From an uncultured Roseibium sp. (GTDB taxonomy: Bacteria > Pseudomonadota > Alphaproteobacteria > Rhizobiales > Stappiaceae): 64,000 bases of DNA. The position numbers were made by a program, and so were the translations under genes. Location: the NCBI RefSeq assembly GCF_963675985.1, contig NZ_OY780958.1, forward strand, positions 1,178,001-1,242,000. The letters run 5' to 3'. Positions 42,501 to 51,683 of this stretch are shown one piece after another. A model generated the notes under the pieces. The model was given only the letters and a program-made list of their open reading frames with translations. It made no database searches and was not told where the DNA came from. The first letter of the stretch is position 1; each line of letters begins with the position of its first letter.

Positions 42501-45044
42501 GGTCTTGCGGTGGTGAATGTGGTTTCCGGCGGTCTGCTTTCCAGTCAGGTGGTAAACGTCACCGCCGGGGAAGCGGAAGTCAGTCTCCGGGTCACCGAAG
42601 AGTGGGGGGCCGGCGCCTATGTCACGGCAAGTCTCTATCGGCCGATGGATGTGGCGCAAAAGCGGATGCCCTCGCGCGCGATCGGTCTGAGCTGGCTGCA
42701 GATGGAGCCGGGCGACCGGGATCTGGCGGTGACGCTGTCGGCGCCGGACACGATGCGGCCGGGCACCCGTCTTGAGGTGCCGGTGAAGCTCGCCAGCCTG
42801 AAGCCTGGAACGGAAGCCTATCTGACGGTCGCGGCCGTCGATCTGGGTATTCTCAACCTGACCGGCTTCAAGACGCCGGAGCCGGAGAAATGGTATTTCG
42901 GCCAGCGCAAGCTCGGCACCGAGATCCGCGATCTTTACGGGCAACTGATCGATCGGATGGCGGGGACCCGCGGCAAGGTGCGCTCCGGTGGGGATGCCAT
43001 GGCCTCACGTCTGCAGGCACCGCCGCCGGACGAGGAGCCGGTCGCGCTCTTCTCCGGACTGGTCAAGGTGGATGACAACGGCGAGGCAACCGTTTCCTTC
43101 GATGTGCCGGAATTCAACGGCACTTTGCGACTGATGGCGATTGCCTGGTCGAAGGATGGCGTCGGTCACGGCGAACAGGATGTTGCCGTTCGCTCGCCGG
43201 TGGTCGTGACCGCAAGTCTGCCCGGCTTCCTTGCGCCGGGGGACAGCTCGCGGCTGCTTCTGAATATCGACAATGTGGAAGGGGCCGCCGGAGACTATGA
43301 TCTTCTGGTGTCTGCGGAAGGTCCGGTCGCGCTTGAAGCGGGCGAGGCGGCCCTTCGCCAGGTTTCTCTTGGCGAAAAGGCAAAAGCCCAGGTGATCCTG
43401 CCGATCAGGGCCGCGTCCGGTACCGGCAAGGCGCAGGTCTTTGCCACCCTGACTGCGCCGGATGGATCGGAGACGATCAGGCGCGTCGGCATCGATGTGA
43501 AGGACACCCAGCCCGACGTGGTCCGCCGGTCGGTCTTCGCCTTAGCCGGTGGCGGCAGCCTGCTGCTCGACGCCAACAGCTTCGAGGGACTGAAGCCGGA
43601 GACCGTGAAGATCAATGTGTCGTCCGGCGGGGCGGCGCAGATCGACATTGCCGGTCTGCTCGAAGCGCTTGACCGGTATCCTTACGGCTGTACGGAACAG
43701 ACGACCAGCCGTGCGTTGCCGCTTCTTTATCTGAATGAGGTGGCTCATGCGGCGGGGCTCGGCGAAAGTGCCGAAATCCGACAGCGGGTCGTGGGTGCGA
43801 TCCGACGCGTTCTGTCAAACCAGTCCTCCAGCGGGTCTTTCGGCCTGTGGAGCAGCTACGGCAGCAGCGACACCTGGCTCGATGCCTATGTGACCGATTT
43901 CCTGACCAGGGCGCGCGAGCAGGGGTATCTGGTTCCGGCGATCGCTTTCGAAAACGCACTGGACAATCTGGAAAACCGGCTGGCCTATGCCTCGGACGTT
44001 ACCGACGGCGGCATGGATATCGCCTATGCGCTTTATGTTCTGGCCCGCAACGGCCGGGCCTCCATGGGCGACCTGCGCTATTACCTGGACGCAAAGCTTG
44101 CTTCCTTCACCACGCCGCTGGCCAAGGCGCAGGTGGCTGCAAGCCTTGCCCTTTACGGAGAGCAGGAAAGGGCGGCCACCGGTTTCAAGGCTGCGGTTGC
44201 CGGACTGCAAAGCGATGGCAAGTCCGGTTACCGGTCCGACTACGGGTCGCAGTTGCGCGACGGGGCTGGGGTCCTGACCTATATCGTGGCTTCTTCCGTT
44301 GATACCGGAGAGCAGGCGCGGGTCACGGATCTCCTGCGCCGGTATCAGGACGAGACCAACTATTATTCCACTCAGGATATGGCGTGGCTGCTGATGGCGG
44401 CGCGGGAACTCAACAAATCGGCTTCTGCGGACAAGATAGCCGTCGACGGTGTTGTCGAGCCGAATCGTCTCGTCTGGCCGTTCGACGGTGAAGCTGTGGG
44501 GCAGACACCGGTACGGCTTGAAAACCAGGGAAGCGATGCGACGGATCTGCTGGTTTCCGTGACCGGCCAGCCCCGGGTTCCGGAACCGGCCGGTGGCCGG
44601 GACTATGCGATCGAGCGGCAGATCTATGATCTGGACGGCAATCCGGTCGATCCGAATGCGGTTCCGGTGAATACCAGGGTTGCCGTCGTTCTGACTGTTC
44701 GGGCGCTCAGCGATGTGCCCGGCCGGCTGATGGTCGTCGACCGGATTCCGGCGGGCCTTGCCATCGACAATCCGAGGCTGGTGCGGTCCGGCGATCTGGG
44801 CGGGCTGGATTTCCTCTCGACCATAAATGAGACCGAGCACGCGGCCTTCCATGAAGACCGGTTCGAGGTTGCGGTCGACCAGACCCGCCATGGCGACAAG
44901 GAACTCACCTTCGCCTATCTGGCCCGGGCGGTAACACCTGGAACTTACGCTCATCCGCCTGCATCGGTGGAGGATATGTACCGTCCGGCACGCCGGGCCA
45001 TCACGGACACCTCCTCCTTTACCGTGCTCGGCCCGACCCGCTGA
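39522..45044 (+). CDS. Bacterial alpha-2-macroglobulin with N-terminal PAN domain
   Basis: An 1840-residue exported protein of the YfhM-type alpha-2-macroglobulin family, a periplasmic broad protease trap linked to envelope defence. The signal peptide LFGLAVVGLGLALSGSAYA ends in a normal signal-peptidase-I site with no lipobox Cys. A PAN/Apple-like module follows (residues about 60-115; LDGCKAVCLSDNQCRAFTFN). Many macroglobulin beta domains lead to the thioester motif YGCTEQTTSRALPLLYLNE near residue 1390, which keeps CxEQ, so covalent trapping of proteases is expected. The C-terminal toroid and receptor-like domains are intact. It precedes pbpC by 22 bases, the classical A2M-PBP1C pair. Confidence 0.94.
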   Translation: MALSDVLLRGAKRFSGARGSLFGLAVVGLGLALSGSAYAQDRRIVTIEDADFFGSDYRTVKDVDLDGCKAVCLSDNQCRAFTFNTSAGWCFLKSDFGQLQSFRGAIAGRVVEVAQPRQTAEADRKAELSFIDKDLIEGAATYSKRIEQDAKPRGQTAENLRQAGQTALNAKNGVQAEQDFSGVIALLPDDYSAWSRLTFALLMQKPKDWQERRTKQENATSAAINSYLRAVTPDERAWALNLLGTSLSRRDMWKPAIKSLRAALALDNNSRLQKRYDDMVAQHGFRIVDHQVDADGAAPRICVIFSDKLPKDADLSPYVSVIGDGTTTIETEQSQICVDGVQHGSRYSVTLRSGLPAADGEKLERPANLTVYVRDRSPTVHFLGRAYVLPAGGDPTIPIVSVNTSEVETKIYRIGDRGLVSAIRDERFLRQLNSYRSDQISEEQGQEVWSGIVETDNRLNEDITTAIPLNDIGLDMKPGVYAMTARSKLDNQNRWGDLATQWFIVSDLGLTAYSGDDGVTANIRSLTSAEALSGIKVQLVAVNNEILGTAVSDDQGFARFEAGLTRGAGGMAPGLLVAETGDGDYSFLDLRKPAFDLSDRGVEGRPAPGPLDVFAWTDRGIYKAGETVHAQAMIRTAKAVAQDGLPLTFVIDRPDGVEQSRHVVEDSGLGGHLLDIDLSQTAQQGVWSWRIYVDPKGTPLASNTFLVEDYQPERVDFELKTTAEAFDPAQPTEIDLSARFLYGSPASDQGLEGDIIVSPTRRMDKYPGYQFGLADSETYPQRDYIESNQKTDMDGNLSFYVSLPELPETTALYKGELVARLVEAGGRYVERRLELPVRADSGHIGVKPMFDGGVDEGGPADFSVIAIGRDGNLQNAEGLVWTLSKINRRYQWYRSDGNWSYEPITTTERVANGKLDVTTDKPASLSLPVNWGQYRLEVVSAGAGEMATSVEFSAGWYTADATSETPDYLDVGLDKKSYRPGDTAILRMKPQSDGLAVVNVVSGGLLSSQVVNVTAGEAEVSLRVTEEWGAGAYVTASLYRPMDVAQKRMPSRAIGLSWLQMEPGDRDLAVTLSAPDTMRPGTRLEVPVKLASLKPGTEAYLTVAAVDLGILNLTGFKTPEPEKWYFGQRKLGTEIRDLYGQLIDRMAGTRGKVRSGGDAMASRLQAPPPDEEPVALFSGLVKVDDNGEATVSFDVPEFNGTLRLMAIAWSKDGVGHGEQDVAVRSPVVVTASLPGFLAPGDSSRLLLNIDNVEGAAGDYDLLVSAEGPVALEAGEAALRQVSLGEKAKAQVILPIRAASGTGKAQVFATLTAPDGSETIRRVGIDVKDTQPDVVRRSVFALAGGGSLLLDANSFEGLKPETVKINVSSGGAAQIDIAGLLEALDRYPYGCTEQTTSRALPLLYLNEVAHAAGLGESAEIRQRVVGAIRRVLSNQSSSGSFGLWSSYGSSDTWLDAYVTDFLTRAREQGYLVPAIAFENALDNLENRLAYASDVTDGGMDIAYALYVLARNGRASMGDLRYYLDAKLASFTTPLAKAQVAASLALYGEQERAATGFKAAVAGLQSDGKSGYRSDYGSQLRDGAGVLTYIVASSVDTGEQARVTDLLRRYQDETNYYSTQDMAWLLMAARELNKSASADKIAVDGVVEPNRLVWPFDGEAVGQTPVRLENQGSDATDLLVSVTGQPRVPEPAGGRDYAIERQIYDLDGNPVDPNAVPVNTRVAVVLTVRALSDVPGRLMVVDRIPAGLAIDNPRLVRSGDLGGLDFLSTINETEHAAFHEDRFEVAVDQTRHGDKELTFAYLARAVTPGTYAHPPASVEDMYRPARRAITDTSSFTVLGPTR

Positions 45045-45066
45045 TCCTTCAGCGGACCGACAGGCC

Positions 45067-47178
45067 ATGGCCATGCAGGACGGGAGTAAAGGACAATCGC
45101 GCTGGCGGCTCCGGTATAAGGCCATAGGTCTTGCCGGCGCCGCAGTCGCATGTCTGGCTGTCGTCAAGGTGGGTGTGGATTACCAGAACCTCCCCGAAAT
45201 TCCGAAGGCCGCGGACCTGCCATTGTCCGCGGTCGTTCTGGACCGGGACGACCGGTTGCTGCGGGCCTTTACCAGTGAGGATCAGAAGTGGCGGCTTCCG
45301 GTTTCGCTTGCCGACATCGATCCGCTCTATGCGAAGATGCTGGTGGCCTATGAAGACAAGCGCTTCTACGACCACCATGGCGTTGATATCGGCGCACTGG
45401 TCAGGGCGGCCGGGCAGATGTTTCTGTCCGGCAGGATCGTGTCCGGTGGCTCTACGCTGACGATGCAGGTGGCTCGGCTTCTGGAAGAGCATCCGACCCG
45501 GACGATCGGTGCGAAATACGAACAGATCCTGCGTGCCATTCAGATCGAGAACAGCCTGAGCAAGGATCAGATCCTGTCTCTTTATATGTTACGCGCGCCT
45601 TTCGGCGGCAATCTGGAAGGCGTGAGGGCGGCAAGCCTTGTCTGGTTCGGCAAGGAGCCGTCGCGTTTAACGCCGGCCGAGGCCGCCCTCCTGGTCGCTC
45701 TGCCGCAATCGCCGGAAGCCCGACGGCCGGACCGGTTCGCAGCCCGGGCAGCGGAAGCACGAGATCGTGTTCTGGAGCGCGCGGTCAAAGCGGGCGTCCT
45801 TACATCGGATGAGGCTGCTGCAGCACGCCGCGACCGGATCCCGGACCGGCGCCGCGCCATGCCGTTCCTTGCAGCCCATGCCGCCCGCGATGCGGTTCTG
45901 GAAGATCCGGACCGATTGATTCATCGGTTGACGGTCAACGCTACCCTCCAGCAAAGCCTTGAAAGCCTGGTTCGAGATCGGGTGCGGGCGCTGGGCCCTC
46001 ATATTTCGTCAGCCGTTCTCGTTGCCGATCATCAGACGGGCGAGATCCTGGCCTCTGTCGGCTCGCCCGATCTTCTGTCCGAAGCCCGGCAAGGGCACAT
46101 CGACATGACAAAGGCCGTACGTTCGCCCGGGTCAACGCTCAAGCCCCTGATCTACGGATTGGCGTTTGAGGAAGGCGTCGCCCATCCGGAGAGCTTCATC
46201 GAGGACAGGCCCATCGACATCGGCGGTTACCGGCCGACGAACTTCGATCAGGCTTATCAGGGCACGGTCACGGTTCGCGAAGCCCTGCAGCTTTCCCTGA
46301 ACACGCCGGCGGTGCAATTGTTGGAGGCGGTCGGTCCGGCTCGCCTGATCTCGCGTCTCAAGCGGGCGGGGGCGGAGCCGGTTCTCGGTGGCGACAAGGC
46401 GCCGGGCCTCGCCATCGGTCTCGGCGGATTGGGGCTGACACTGACAGACCTGACCAGGCTTTATGCGGCTCTGGCCCGGCAAGGGCAGCCGGTTTCACTG
46501 GTGTTGAACCGGGACCTGCCGCGACAACCGGTTGGCTCTTCGAAGGTTCTTGAGCAGATCGCCGCCTGGCATGTCGCCGATATTCTTTCCGGTTTGCCTC
46601 AGTCCCAGTCTGCCGGAACTTCGGCTATCGCCTACAAGACCGGGACGGCCTACGGCTATCGGGACTGCTGGGCCGTCGGGTTCGACGGCCGGCATGTGGT
46701 TGCCGTCTGGGTCGGAAGGGCAGATGCAAGCCCGGTTCCCGGAATGACCGGTGCGAAAGCAGCCGTTCCGATCCTGTTCGAAGCCTTTCAGCGGTTGGGC
46801 AAGGATCGGGTGCCCTTGCCGGCGGAACCTGACGGGGTTCTGAGTCGACCGACAGCAGAACTGCCGGTCGCCCTTCGGCGCGCTCGCGTAGCCGGCCGGG
46901 ATGGGTTGAGCCGGAAAGGCACGCCGTTCCGGATCGCCTATCCGCCCGGGGGCGCGGTCGTTGACCTCGGCCTGAAGACAGGAATGGGCGCCCAGCCGCT
47001 GGTCGTAAAGCTTGAAGGCGGCAAGCGGCCCTATACCTGGCTTGTGAACGACAAGCCCGTGGACGTGTCCTCGTACCGGCGGCAATTGGTGTTCACGCCG
47101 ACGGAGGAAGGATTCGCCCAGGTGGCCGTGATCGATTCCGAAGGACATGTGGCCCGCGTCGACCTCACCCTGAAATGA
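45067..47178 (+). CDS. pbpC: Penicillin-binding protein 1C (glycosyltransferase/transpeptidase)
   Basis: A 703-residue membrane-anchored bifunctional peptidoglycan synthase. One N-terminal helix (AIGLAGAAVACLAVVKVGV) precedes the GT51 domain with VAYEDKRFYDHHGVD near residue 93, GGSTLTMQVARLLE and RKILRA-like KYEQILRAIQIENSLSK. The transpeptidase domain has the active-site SPGSTLKPLIYGL (SxxK) near residue 356, SLNTPAVQLLEA (SxN) and KTGTAYGYRDCWAVG (KTG) near 522. The C-terminal 85 residues are the BiPBP_C domain of PBP1C proteins. It is in an operon with the alpha-2-macroglobulin and is presumed to repair walls after breach. Confidence 0.95.
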   Translation: MAMQDGSKGQSRWRLRYKAIGLAGAAVACLAVVKVGVDYQNLPEIPKAADLPLSAVVLDRDDRLLRAFTSEDQKWRLPVSLADIDPLYAKMLVAYEDKRFYDHHGVDIGALVRAAGQMFLSGRIVSGGSTLTMQVARLLEEHPTRTIGAKYEQILRAIQIENSLSKDQILSLYMLRAPFGGNLEGVRAASLVWFGKEPSRLTPAEAALLVALPQSPEARRPDRFAARAAEARDRVLERAVKAGVLTSDEAAAARRDRIPDRRRAMPFLAAHAARDAVLEDPDRLIHRLTVNATLQQSLESLVRDRVRALGPHISSAVLVADHQTGEILASVGSPDLLSEARQGHIDMTKAVRSPGSTLKPLIYGLAFEEGVAHPESFIEDRPIDIGGYRPTNFDQAYQGTVTVREALQLSLNTPAVQLLEAVGPARLISRLKRAGAEPVLGGDKAPGLAIGLGGLGLTLTDLTRLYAALARQGQPVSLVLNRDLPRQPVGSSKVLEQIAAWHVADILSGLPQSQSAGTSAIAYKTGTAYGYRDCWAVGFDGRHVVAVWVGRADASPVPGMTGAKAAVPILFEAFQRLGKDRVPLPAEPDGVLSRPTAELPVALRRARVAGRDGLSRKGTPFRIAYPPGGAVVDLGLKTGMGAQPLVVKLEGGKRPYTWLVNDKPVDVSSYRRQLVFTPTEEGFAQVAVIDSEGHVARVDLTLK

Positions 47179-47685
47179 CACGCGCCTTCAGGCGGGCCGT
47201 TCCGTGATTCTCAAGGCGCAAGCCTGACGCTGGTTTGACGAGGGAGAATCTCTGTCGGAATCGCTCGAATCTCTGTGGCCGAGCGCTTTTCAATTGTCGA
47301 ATCCCGGACTGAGTCAGAGTCGGAAAGAGAAGATCTGGGGCCGATTCAGCAAGAGTCGCGGTTTGTAAAACACGTGCTAAGGCCCCGAAATCGGTGCTAT
47401 TTCTTACCGTATCCTTACTTTTGACCCGGATTTTGTGACATTCGAGCAACACGGGTTTTGAAAGGAACCCAGAACCGGCTTCAGACCGGTATTCGGTGTT
47501 GAACGAAGAACCGGGATGCGTATGGTCACAACTGCGAGCGGCTTTCGGGTCGCCCTGTTTTGCTCACTTCGGAAGTCCAACCTCCGGTCGGGGCAAAGAC
47601 AGAGATTTTCGCGGGGAAAATGACTTTACAGCGACGGCCAAGGCCAAGTGAAGTCATCGCTAACATGACTGATTGGAGGTCAATT
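47179..47685. other. Intergenic region upstream of the porin gene
   Basis: About 500 bases with no recognisable gene. A small palindrome ACCGG...CCGGT is at 47474-47490, and the porin ribosome site GGAGGT is at 47675-47680. A long untranslated leader or small RNA is possible for a porin gene, but I cannot identify a promoter with confidence. Confidence 0.4.
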
Positions 47686-48867
47686 ATGAACTTTAAGAGC
47701 CTTCTGCTCGGCGCTGCTGCAGTTGCATCTGCAACCGGCGTTCAGGCTGCCGATCTTCCGGTTGCACCGGAGCCGGTTGACTACGTCCGCATCTGTGACG
47801 CTTACGGCGCACGTTTCTACTACATCCCGGGCACCGAAACCTGCCTGCGCGTTGGCGGCCGTGTTCGTGCCGACTACCGGATCCACGACTTCGCTTCCAA
47901 CGGCCCGAACGCTTGGGACAACAACGAAGACATCTCTTCGAACTTCCGTGCTCGTGCATACGTTCGTATGGATGCTCGCACCCAGACCGAATACGGTCTC
48001 CTGAAGACCTACTTCGACCTGTGGTTCACGTCTGACGTGACCACCTTCAACTCCACCGGTGTTGAAATCTGGGACGCATACGTCCAGCTCGGTGGCTTCA
48101 CCTTCGGTCGTACCGGCTCCTTCTCTGATCACTGGACTGGTGAAAACTGGGGTTCCCAGATCGGTCAGGGCCTTGATGATCGCGCAACCGTTCTTGCTTA
48201 CACCGCTGCCTTCGGTAACGGCCTGTCCGCTACGATTGCTCTTGAAGATGGCCTGACCCGTCGCGAAGCTCTCGTTGCCAACGGTACTACCGTCGATCTT
48301 TATGGCGGTCACCGGATCCCGAACTTCGTTGCAAACCTGCTGGTTAGCCAGGGTTGGGGTTCTGCACAGCTGTCTGGTGTCCTGACCCAGGTTCTCGCTG
48401 GAACCGTCGGTGGTGTTGCTATCACCGACTCGCCGCTCGGTTGGGCAATCAATGCTGACGTTGCTTTGAACCTGCCGATGCTCGGCGCTGGCGATACTCT
48501 CGGTATCCGTGCTGGTTATTCCGACGGTGCTGTGGGCTACGTCAACCAGCACCTGACGGTCGATGCCGTTGCTACCGCGGTTAACAACGTCAACACCGCA
48601 ACCGGCTGGGGTGTTGCTGCTGGTATCACTCACAACTGGACGCCGACGGTTTCCACGTCTCTGACGGGTACCTACGCTTCTCAGGATGCATTCGGCCGCA
48701 ACTACGATGCTGACATGTGGTCCGTCCACGGCCAGGTTGCTTGGGCTCCGGTCGCCGGTTTCGTAACCGGTGTTGAAGTCGAATACCTGAACCGCGACTA
48801 CTCCGGTACGCTGATCAGAGACGACGACGACCTGACCGCTACCTTCCGCGTTCAGCGCACGTTCTAA
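47686..48867 (+). CDS. Omp2b-type outer-membrane porin of alphaproteobacteria
   Basis: A 393-residue outer-membrane beta-barrel porin. The signal peptide is MNFKSLLLGAAAVASATGVQA. Diagnostic segments are PEPVDYVRICDAYGARFYYI, PGTETCLRVGGRVRADYRI, LKTYFDLWF and the AYVQLGGFTFGRTGSFSDHW block; the last residues RVQRTF end in the Phe needed for BAM assembly. ATG 47686 follows a perfect GGAGGT. Codon choice is unlike the neighbours, rich in GCT, GTT, GGT and CGT, the signature of very high expression. It is a single gene followed by an intrinsic terminator. Confidence 0.94.
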   Translation: MNFKSLLLGAAAVASATGVQAADLPVAPEPVDYVRICDAYGARFYYIPGTETCLRVGGRVRADYRIHDFASNGPNAWDNNEDISSNFRARAYVRMDARTQTEYGLLKTYFDLWFTSDVTTFNSTGVEIWDAYVQLGGFTFGRTGSFSDHWTGENWGSQIGQGLDDRATVLAYTAAFGNGLSATIALEDGLTRREALVANGTTVDLYGGHRIPNFVANLLVSQGWGSAQLSGVLTQVLAGTVGGVAITDSPLGWAINADVALNLPMLGAGDTLGIRAGYSDGAVGYVNQHLTVDAVATAVNNVNTATGWGVAAGITHNWTPTVSTSLTGTYASQDAFGRNYDADMWSVHGQVAWAPVAGFVTGVEVEYLNRDYSGTLIRDDDDLTATFRVQRTF

Positions 48868-48892
48868 GTCACTCCTTTCTTAGGATTGACGG

Positions 48893-48925
48893 GAAAGCCC
48901 GGCAGAAATGCCGGGCTTTCTTTTT
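48893..48925 (+). terminator. Intrinsic terminator of the porin gene
   Basis: GAAAGCCCGGCA and TGCCGGGCTTTC form a perfect 12-bp stem with loop GAAA, followed by TTTTTG. It is 26 bases after the porin stop codon. Confidence 0.92.
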
Positions 48926-49042
48926 GTTTGAATAGCTTCTTTCTTCGAGTGCCAACGAAAAGGGGGCACTCTTGAAGACTGGTCGCGCGAAACCGTACCC
49001 GCAAGCGAGCGGGTGAAGCGCGTGTATTCAGGAAAAGAGGGC

Positions 49043-49966
49043 TTAGGCCGAAAGCCGGCCCAAAAAGGAAACTATTTCCTGCTGTGTTTCATCGTCCCAA
49101 AGAACAGGCGCATGACCTTGGCCCCGAACGGTGACCAGTTTGGCATCCGGGTGGGTGGCAAGCATCTTGTCACAGGTTTCCCGGCTCAGCAGATCCGATA
49201 ACTCTCCATGGATTATAAGAAGCGGGATGTTTTCCAGTGCTTCGTACAGGTGCCAAATATCGGGAACGGGAGATGCATCATCCTGGCCGATGAGGGTGTG
49301 GGCCAAAGCCGGATCATAGTCGATCACGCAACCGTCGCCGCGAGAACTTGCAAGTTGGTGGCTCAACTTGAACCAATCCTGTTTCGAAAAGGACGAAAAT
49401 TGCGGTCCAAGCATATGCTCCATTTGTTCGGCGAGAGCCTCGAAACTCGGATACTGCATTTTCTTCCCAAGTGAAGCCGCAATCCGGTGGATTGCCTTCA
49501 TCTCCAGGTGAGGGCCGACGTCATTCAAGATAGCTCCGACCATGCGATCGGGTCCGTATCGATGCGCCATTGCCATGGCATGAAGTCCGCCTCGGGACGT
49601 GCCGAGAATCGCAAAGCGGTTCAGACCTAGAACCTCAATTGCGTCATCGATGTCGTGGCCTTCGACGGGGATGGCATAATTGTGCCACTCCGGGTCCCAT
49701 GCGCTTTCGCCGCGGCCGCGGTAATCGAGCGCGACGACATGATAACCTTTCATCTGAAGAAACGTCGCAATATCATTGAAATCGCGTGTATTTCTTGAGA
49801 GGCCTGTCAAGCAGAGTATTGTTGGGTGCCGCCTCTGTTCTTCAACATCCGGGCGCCATTCGCGACCTGAAAGGGTCAGGCCGTCGCGGCTGGTCCACGT
49901 GAAGGTCCGCGACGCGGGCCCAGTGTTTCCGGCCGCTTTCATATCGTCTCTACCGGGCTGGTTCAT
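49043..49966 (-). CDS. Alpha/beta-fold hydrolase
   Basis: A 307-residue soluble hydrolase. The oxyanion and strand-3 region is LCLTGLSRNTRDFNDIATFL; the nucleophile elbow is LGTSRGGLHAM near residue 144; the acid is probably in IIHGELSDLLSRET near 252; and the base is the His in VRGQGHAPVLWDDE near 285. The catalytic triad seems complete. GAGGAG lies 9 bases before the ATG. It is divergent from dapA, and no neighbour suggests a substrate. Ester, lactone or C-C hydrolysis cannot be told apart from sequence alone. Confidence 0.8.
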   Translation of the reverse strand: MNQPGRDDMKAAGNTGPASRTFTWTSRDGLTLSGREWRPDVEEQRRHPTILCLTGLSRNTRDFNDIATFLQMKGYHVVALDYRGRGESAWDPEWHNYAIPVEGHDIDDAIEVLGLNRFAILGTSRGGLHAMAMAHRYGPDRMVGAILNDVGPHLEMKAIHRIAASLGKKMQYPSFEALAEQMEHMLGPQFSSFSKQDWFKLSHQLASSRGDGCVIDYDPALAHTLIGQDDASPVPDIWHLYEALENIPLLIIHGELSDLLSRETCDKMLATHPDAKLVTVRGQGHAPVLWDDETQQEIVSFLGRLSA

Positions 49967-50252
49967 GAGTTCGGGCTCCTCGCATGTGTCGTGTGGCCTT
50001 TTGTTTTTGCGAAACTAAACGGCTTTGCCGGAGGTTGCCAAGTACGGGGCGCTGCCTTGCCGGTACTGAACGGCCAATATTCGAGCTGGCTTGGGTTGAT
50101 TACGTCATTCAATCCGGAAGTCTTCGAGGACTTATCAAAAAGAACAGGCTTCTTCTCTTTCAAGACCATTGCCCCAGGGGGATGAGGCGATTATTGTGCC
50201 GGTCCGATCGGGCGCTCCCGGTCTCCAACGACAATCCATGAGGAAACCGAAG

Positions 50253-51131
50253 ATGTTTACAGGATCGATTCCAGCGCTCGTGACACCGTTCAAGGACGGA
50301 GCGCTTGACGAGAAACGGTTCCAGGATTTTGTCGATTGGCAGATAAAGGAGGGTAGCACCGGTCTGGTGCCGGTGGGCACGACGGGTGAGAGCCCGACGC
50401 TTTCTCACGACGAGCACAAGCGGGTTGTCGAACTGTGTGTTGAGGTGGCGGCGGGGCGTGTGCCCGTCATGGCCGGTGCCGGTTCCAACAACACGGCAGA
50501 AGCGATCGATCTGGCGAAGTTCGCTGAAAAGGCCGGGGCCGACGGCCTGCTCGTGGTGACACCCTATTACAACAAGCCGAACCAGGCGGGTTTGAAGGCG
50601 CACTACCGCGCGATCGACAGCGTGGTTGGCATTCCGATCTTCATCTACAACATTCCGGGCCGTTCGGTCATCGACATGACATCGGCGACCATGGCGGAAC
50701 TGTTCAAGACCTGCAAGAACATCAAGGGCGTCAAGGATGCCACTGCGAACCTTGCAAGAGCAAGCGAGCAACGCCATCTGTGTGGTCCGGACTTCATTCA
50801 GCTGTCCGGCGAAGATATCACAGCGCTCGGGTTCAACGCCCACGGTGGATCGGGGTGCATATCCGTGACGGCCAACGTGGCACCCCGGATGTGTGCGGAT
50901 TTCCAGGCTGCCTGCCAGGGCGGCGACTATGCCAAGGCTCTGTCGATCCAGGACAAGCTGGCACCGCTTCATCAGGCCCTGTTCATCGAGCCGAACCCGA
51001 CCGGCGCCAAATACGCCCTGTCGTTGCTGGGCCGGATGGATAACGAGGTGCGTCTGCCTCTGGTGGCGATTTCGCCGGAGACAGAGGAGAAAATCCGCGA
51101 GGCAATGACCCATGCGGGGCTGATCAACTGA
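50253..51131 (+). CDS. dapA: 4-hydroxy-tetrahydrodipicolinate synthase
   Basis: A 292-residue class I aldolase that condenses pyruvate with aspartate semialdehyde in lysine and meso-diaminopimelate synthesis. MFTGSIPALVTPFKDGALDE opens the barrel; VGTTGESPTL near residue 42 binds pyruvate; LLVVTPYYNKPNQAGL holds the catalytic Tyr; and the Schiff-base Lys is in IKGVKDATANLARA near 162. ATG 50253 gives the standard N terminus; upstream codons are rejected. smpB follows after 63 bases, a gene order conserved in many alphaproteobacteria. Confidence 0.97.
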   Translation: MFTGSIPALVTPFKDGALDEKRFQDFVDWQIKEGSTGLVPVGTTGESPTLSHDEHKRVVELCVEVAAGRVPVMAGAGSNNTAEAIDLAKFAEKAGADGLLVVTPYYNKPNQAGLKAHYRAIDSVVGIPIFIYNIPGRSVIDMTSATMAELFKTCKNIKGVKDATANLARASEQRHLCGPDFIQLSGEDITALGFNAHGGSGCISVTANVAPRMCADFQAACQGGDYAKALSIQDKLAPLHQALFIEPNPTGAKYALSLLGRMDNEVRLPLVAISPETEEKIREAMTHAGLIN

Positions 51132-51194
51132 TCGGCGGAACAATTCGGCACGGGCCGGTAACGCCGGCTCGTGCTCATAAAAGGTATTACAACA

Positions 51195-51674
51195 ATGGCG
51201 CCTAAACGCGGAGGTCCTCCGGGTCGGACGATCATCTCCGACAACCGGAAGGCCCGTTTTAATTTCGAGATCGAGGAAACCTTCGAGGCCGGTATCGAGC
51301 TGAAGGGAACGGAAGTGAAGGCCTTGCGTAACGGCAAGGCGAATATTGCCGAGTCCTATGCCGCCGAGCACAAGGGCGAGATCTGGATCTACAACGTCTA
51401 TATTCCCGAGTACACGCAGGGCAACCGCTTCAATCACGAGCCGCGCCGTCCGCGCAAGCTGTTGATGCACAAGCGTGAGATTCACAAGCTTGCCGGCGCC
51501 GTGCAGAAGGAAGGCAAGACCATCGTTCCGCTCAAGCTCTATTTCAATGAGCAGGGCAGGGCGAAGCTGGAAGTTGCCCTGGCAAAGGGCAAGAAGCTGC
51601 ATGACAAGCGCGAGACCGAGAAGAAGCGCGACTGGCAGCGTGAGAAGTCCCGCCTGATGAAGGCCCATGGATAA
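51195..51674 (+). CDS. smpB: SmpB, tmRNA-binding protein of trans-translation
   Basis: A 159-residue SmpB that delivers tmRNA to stalled ribosomes. The core ISDNRKARFNFEIEETFEAG, then IELKGTEVKALRNGKANI and SYAAEHKGEIWIYNVYIPEY are canonical, as is the basic C-terminal tail KKLHDKRETEKKRDWQREKS that fills the empty mRNA channel. ATG 51195 (MAPKRGG) is chosen over an ATG eight codons upstream. The tmRNA gene itself is not in this window. Confidence 0.97.
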   Translation: MAPKRGGPPGRTIISDNRKARFNFEIEETFEAGIELKGTEVKALRNGKANIAESYAAEHKGEIWIYNVYIPEYTQGNRFNHEPRRPRKLLMHKREIHKLAGAVQKEGKTIVPLKLYFNEQGRAKLEVALAKGKKLHDKRETEKKRDWQREKSRLMKAHG

Positions 51675-51683
51675 GCCTTGAAC

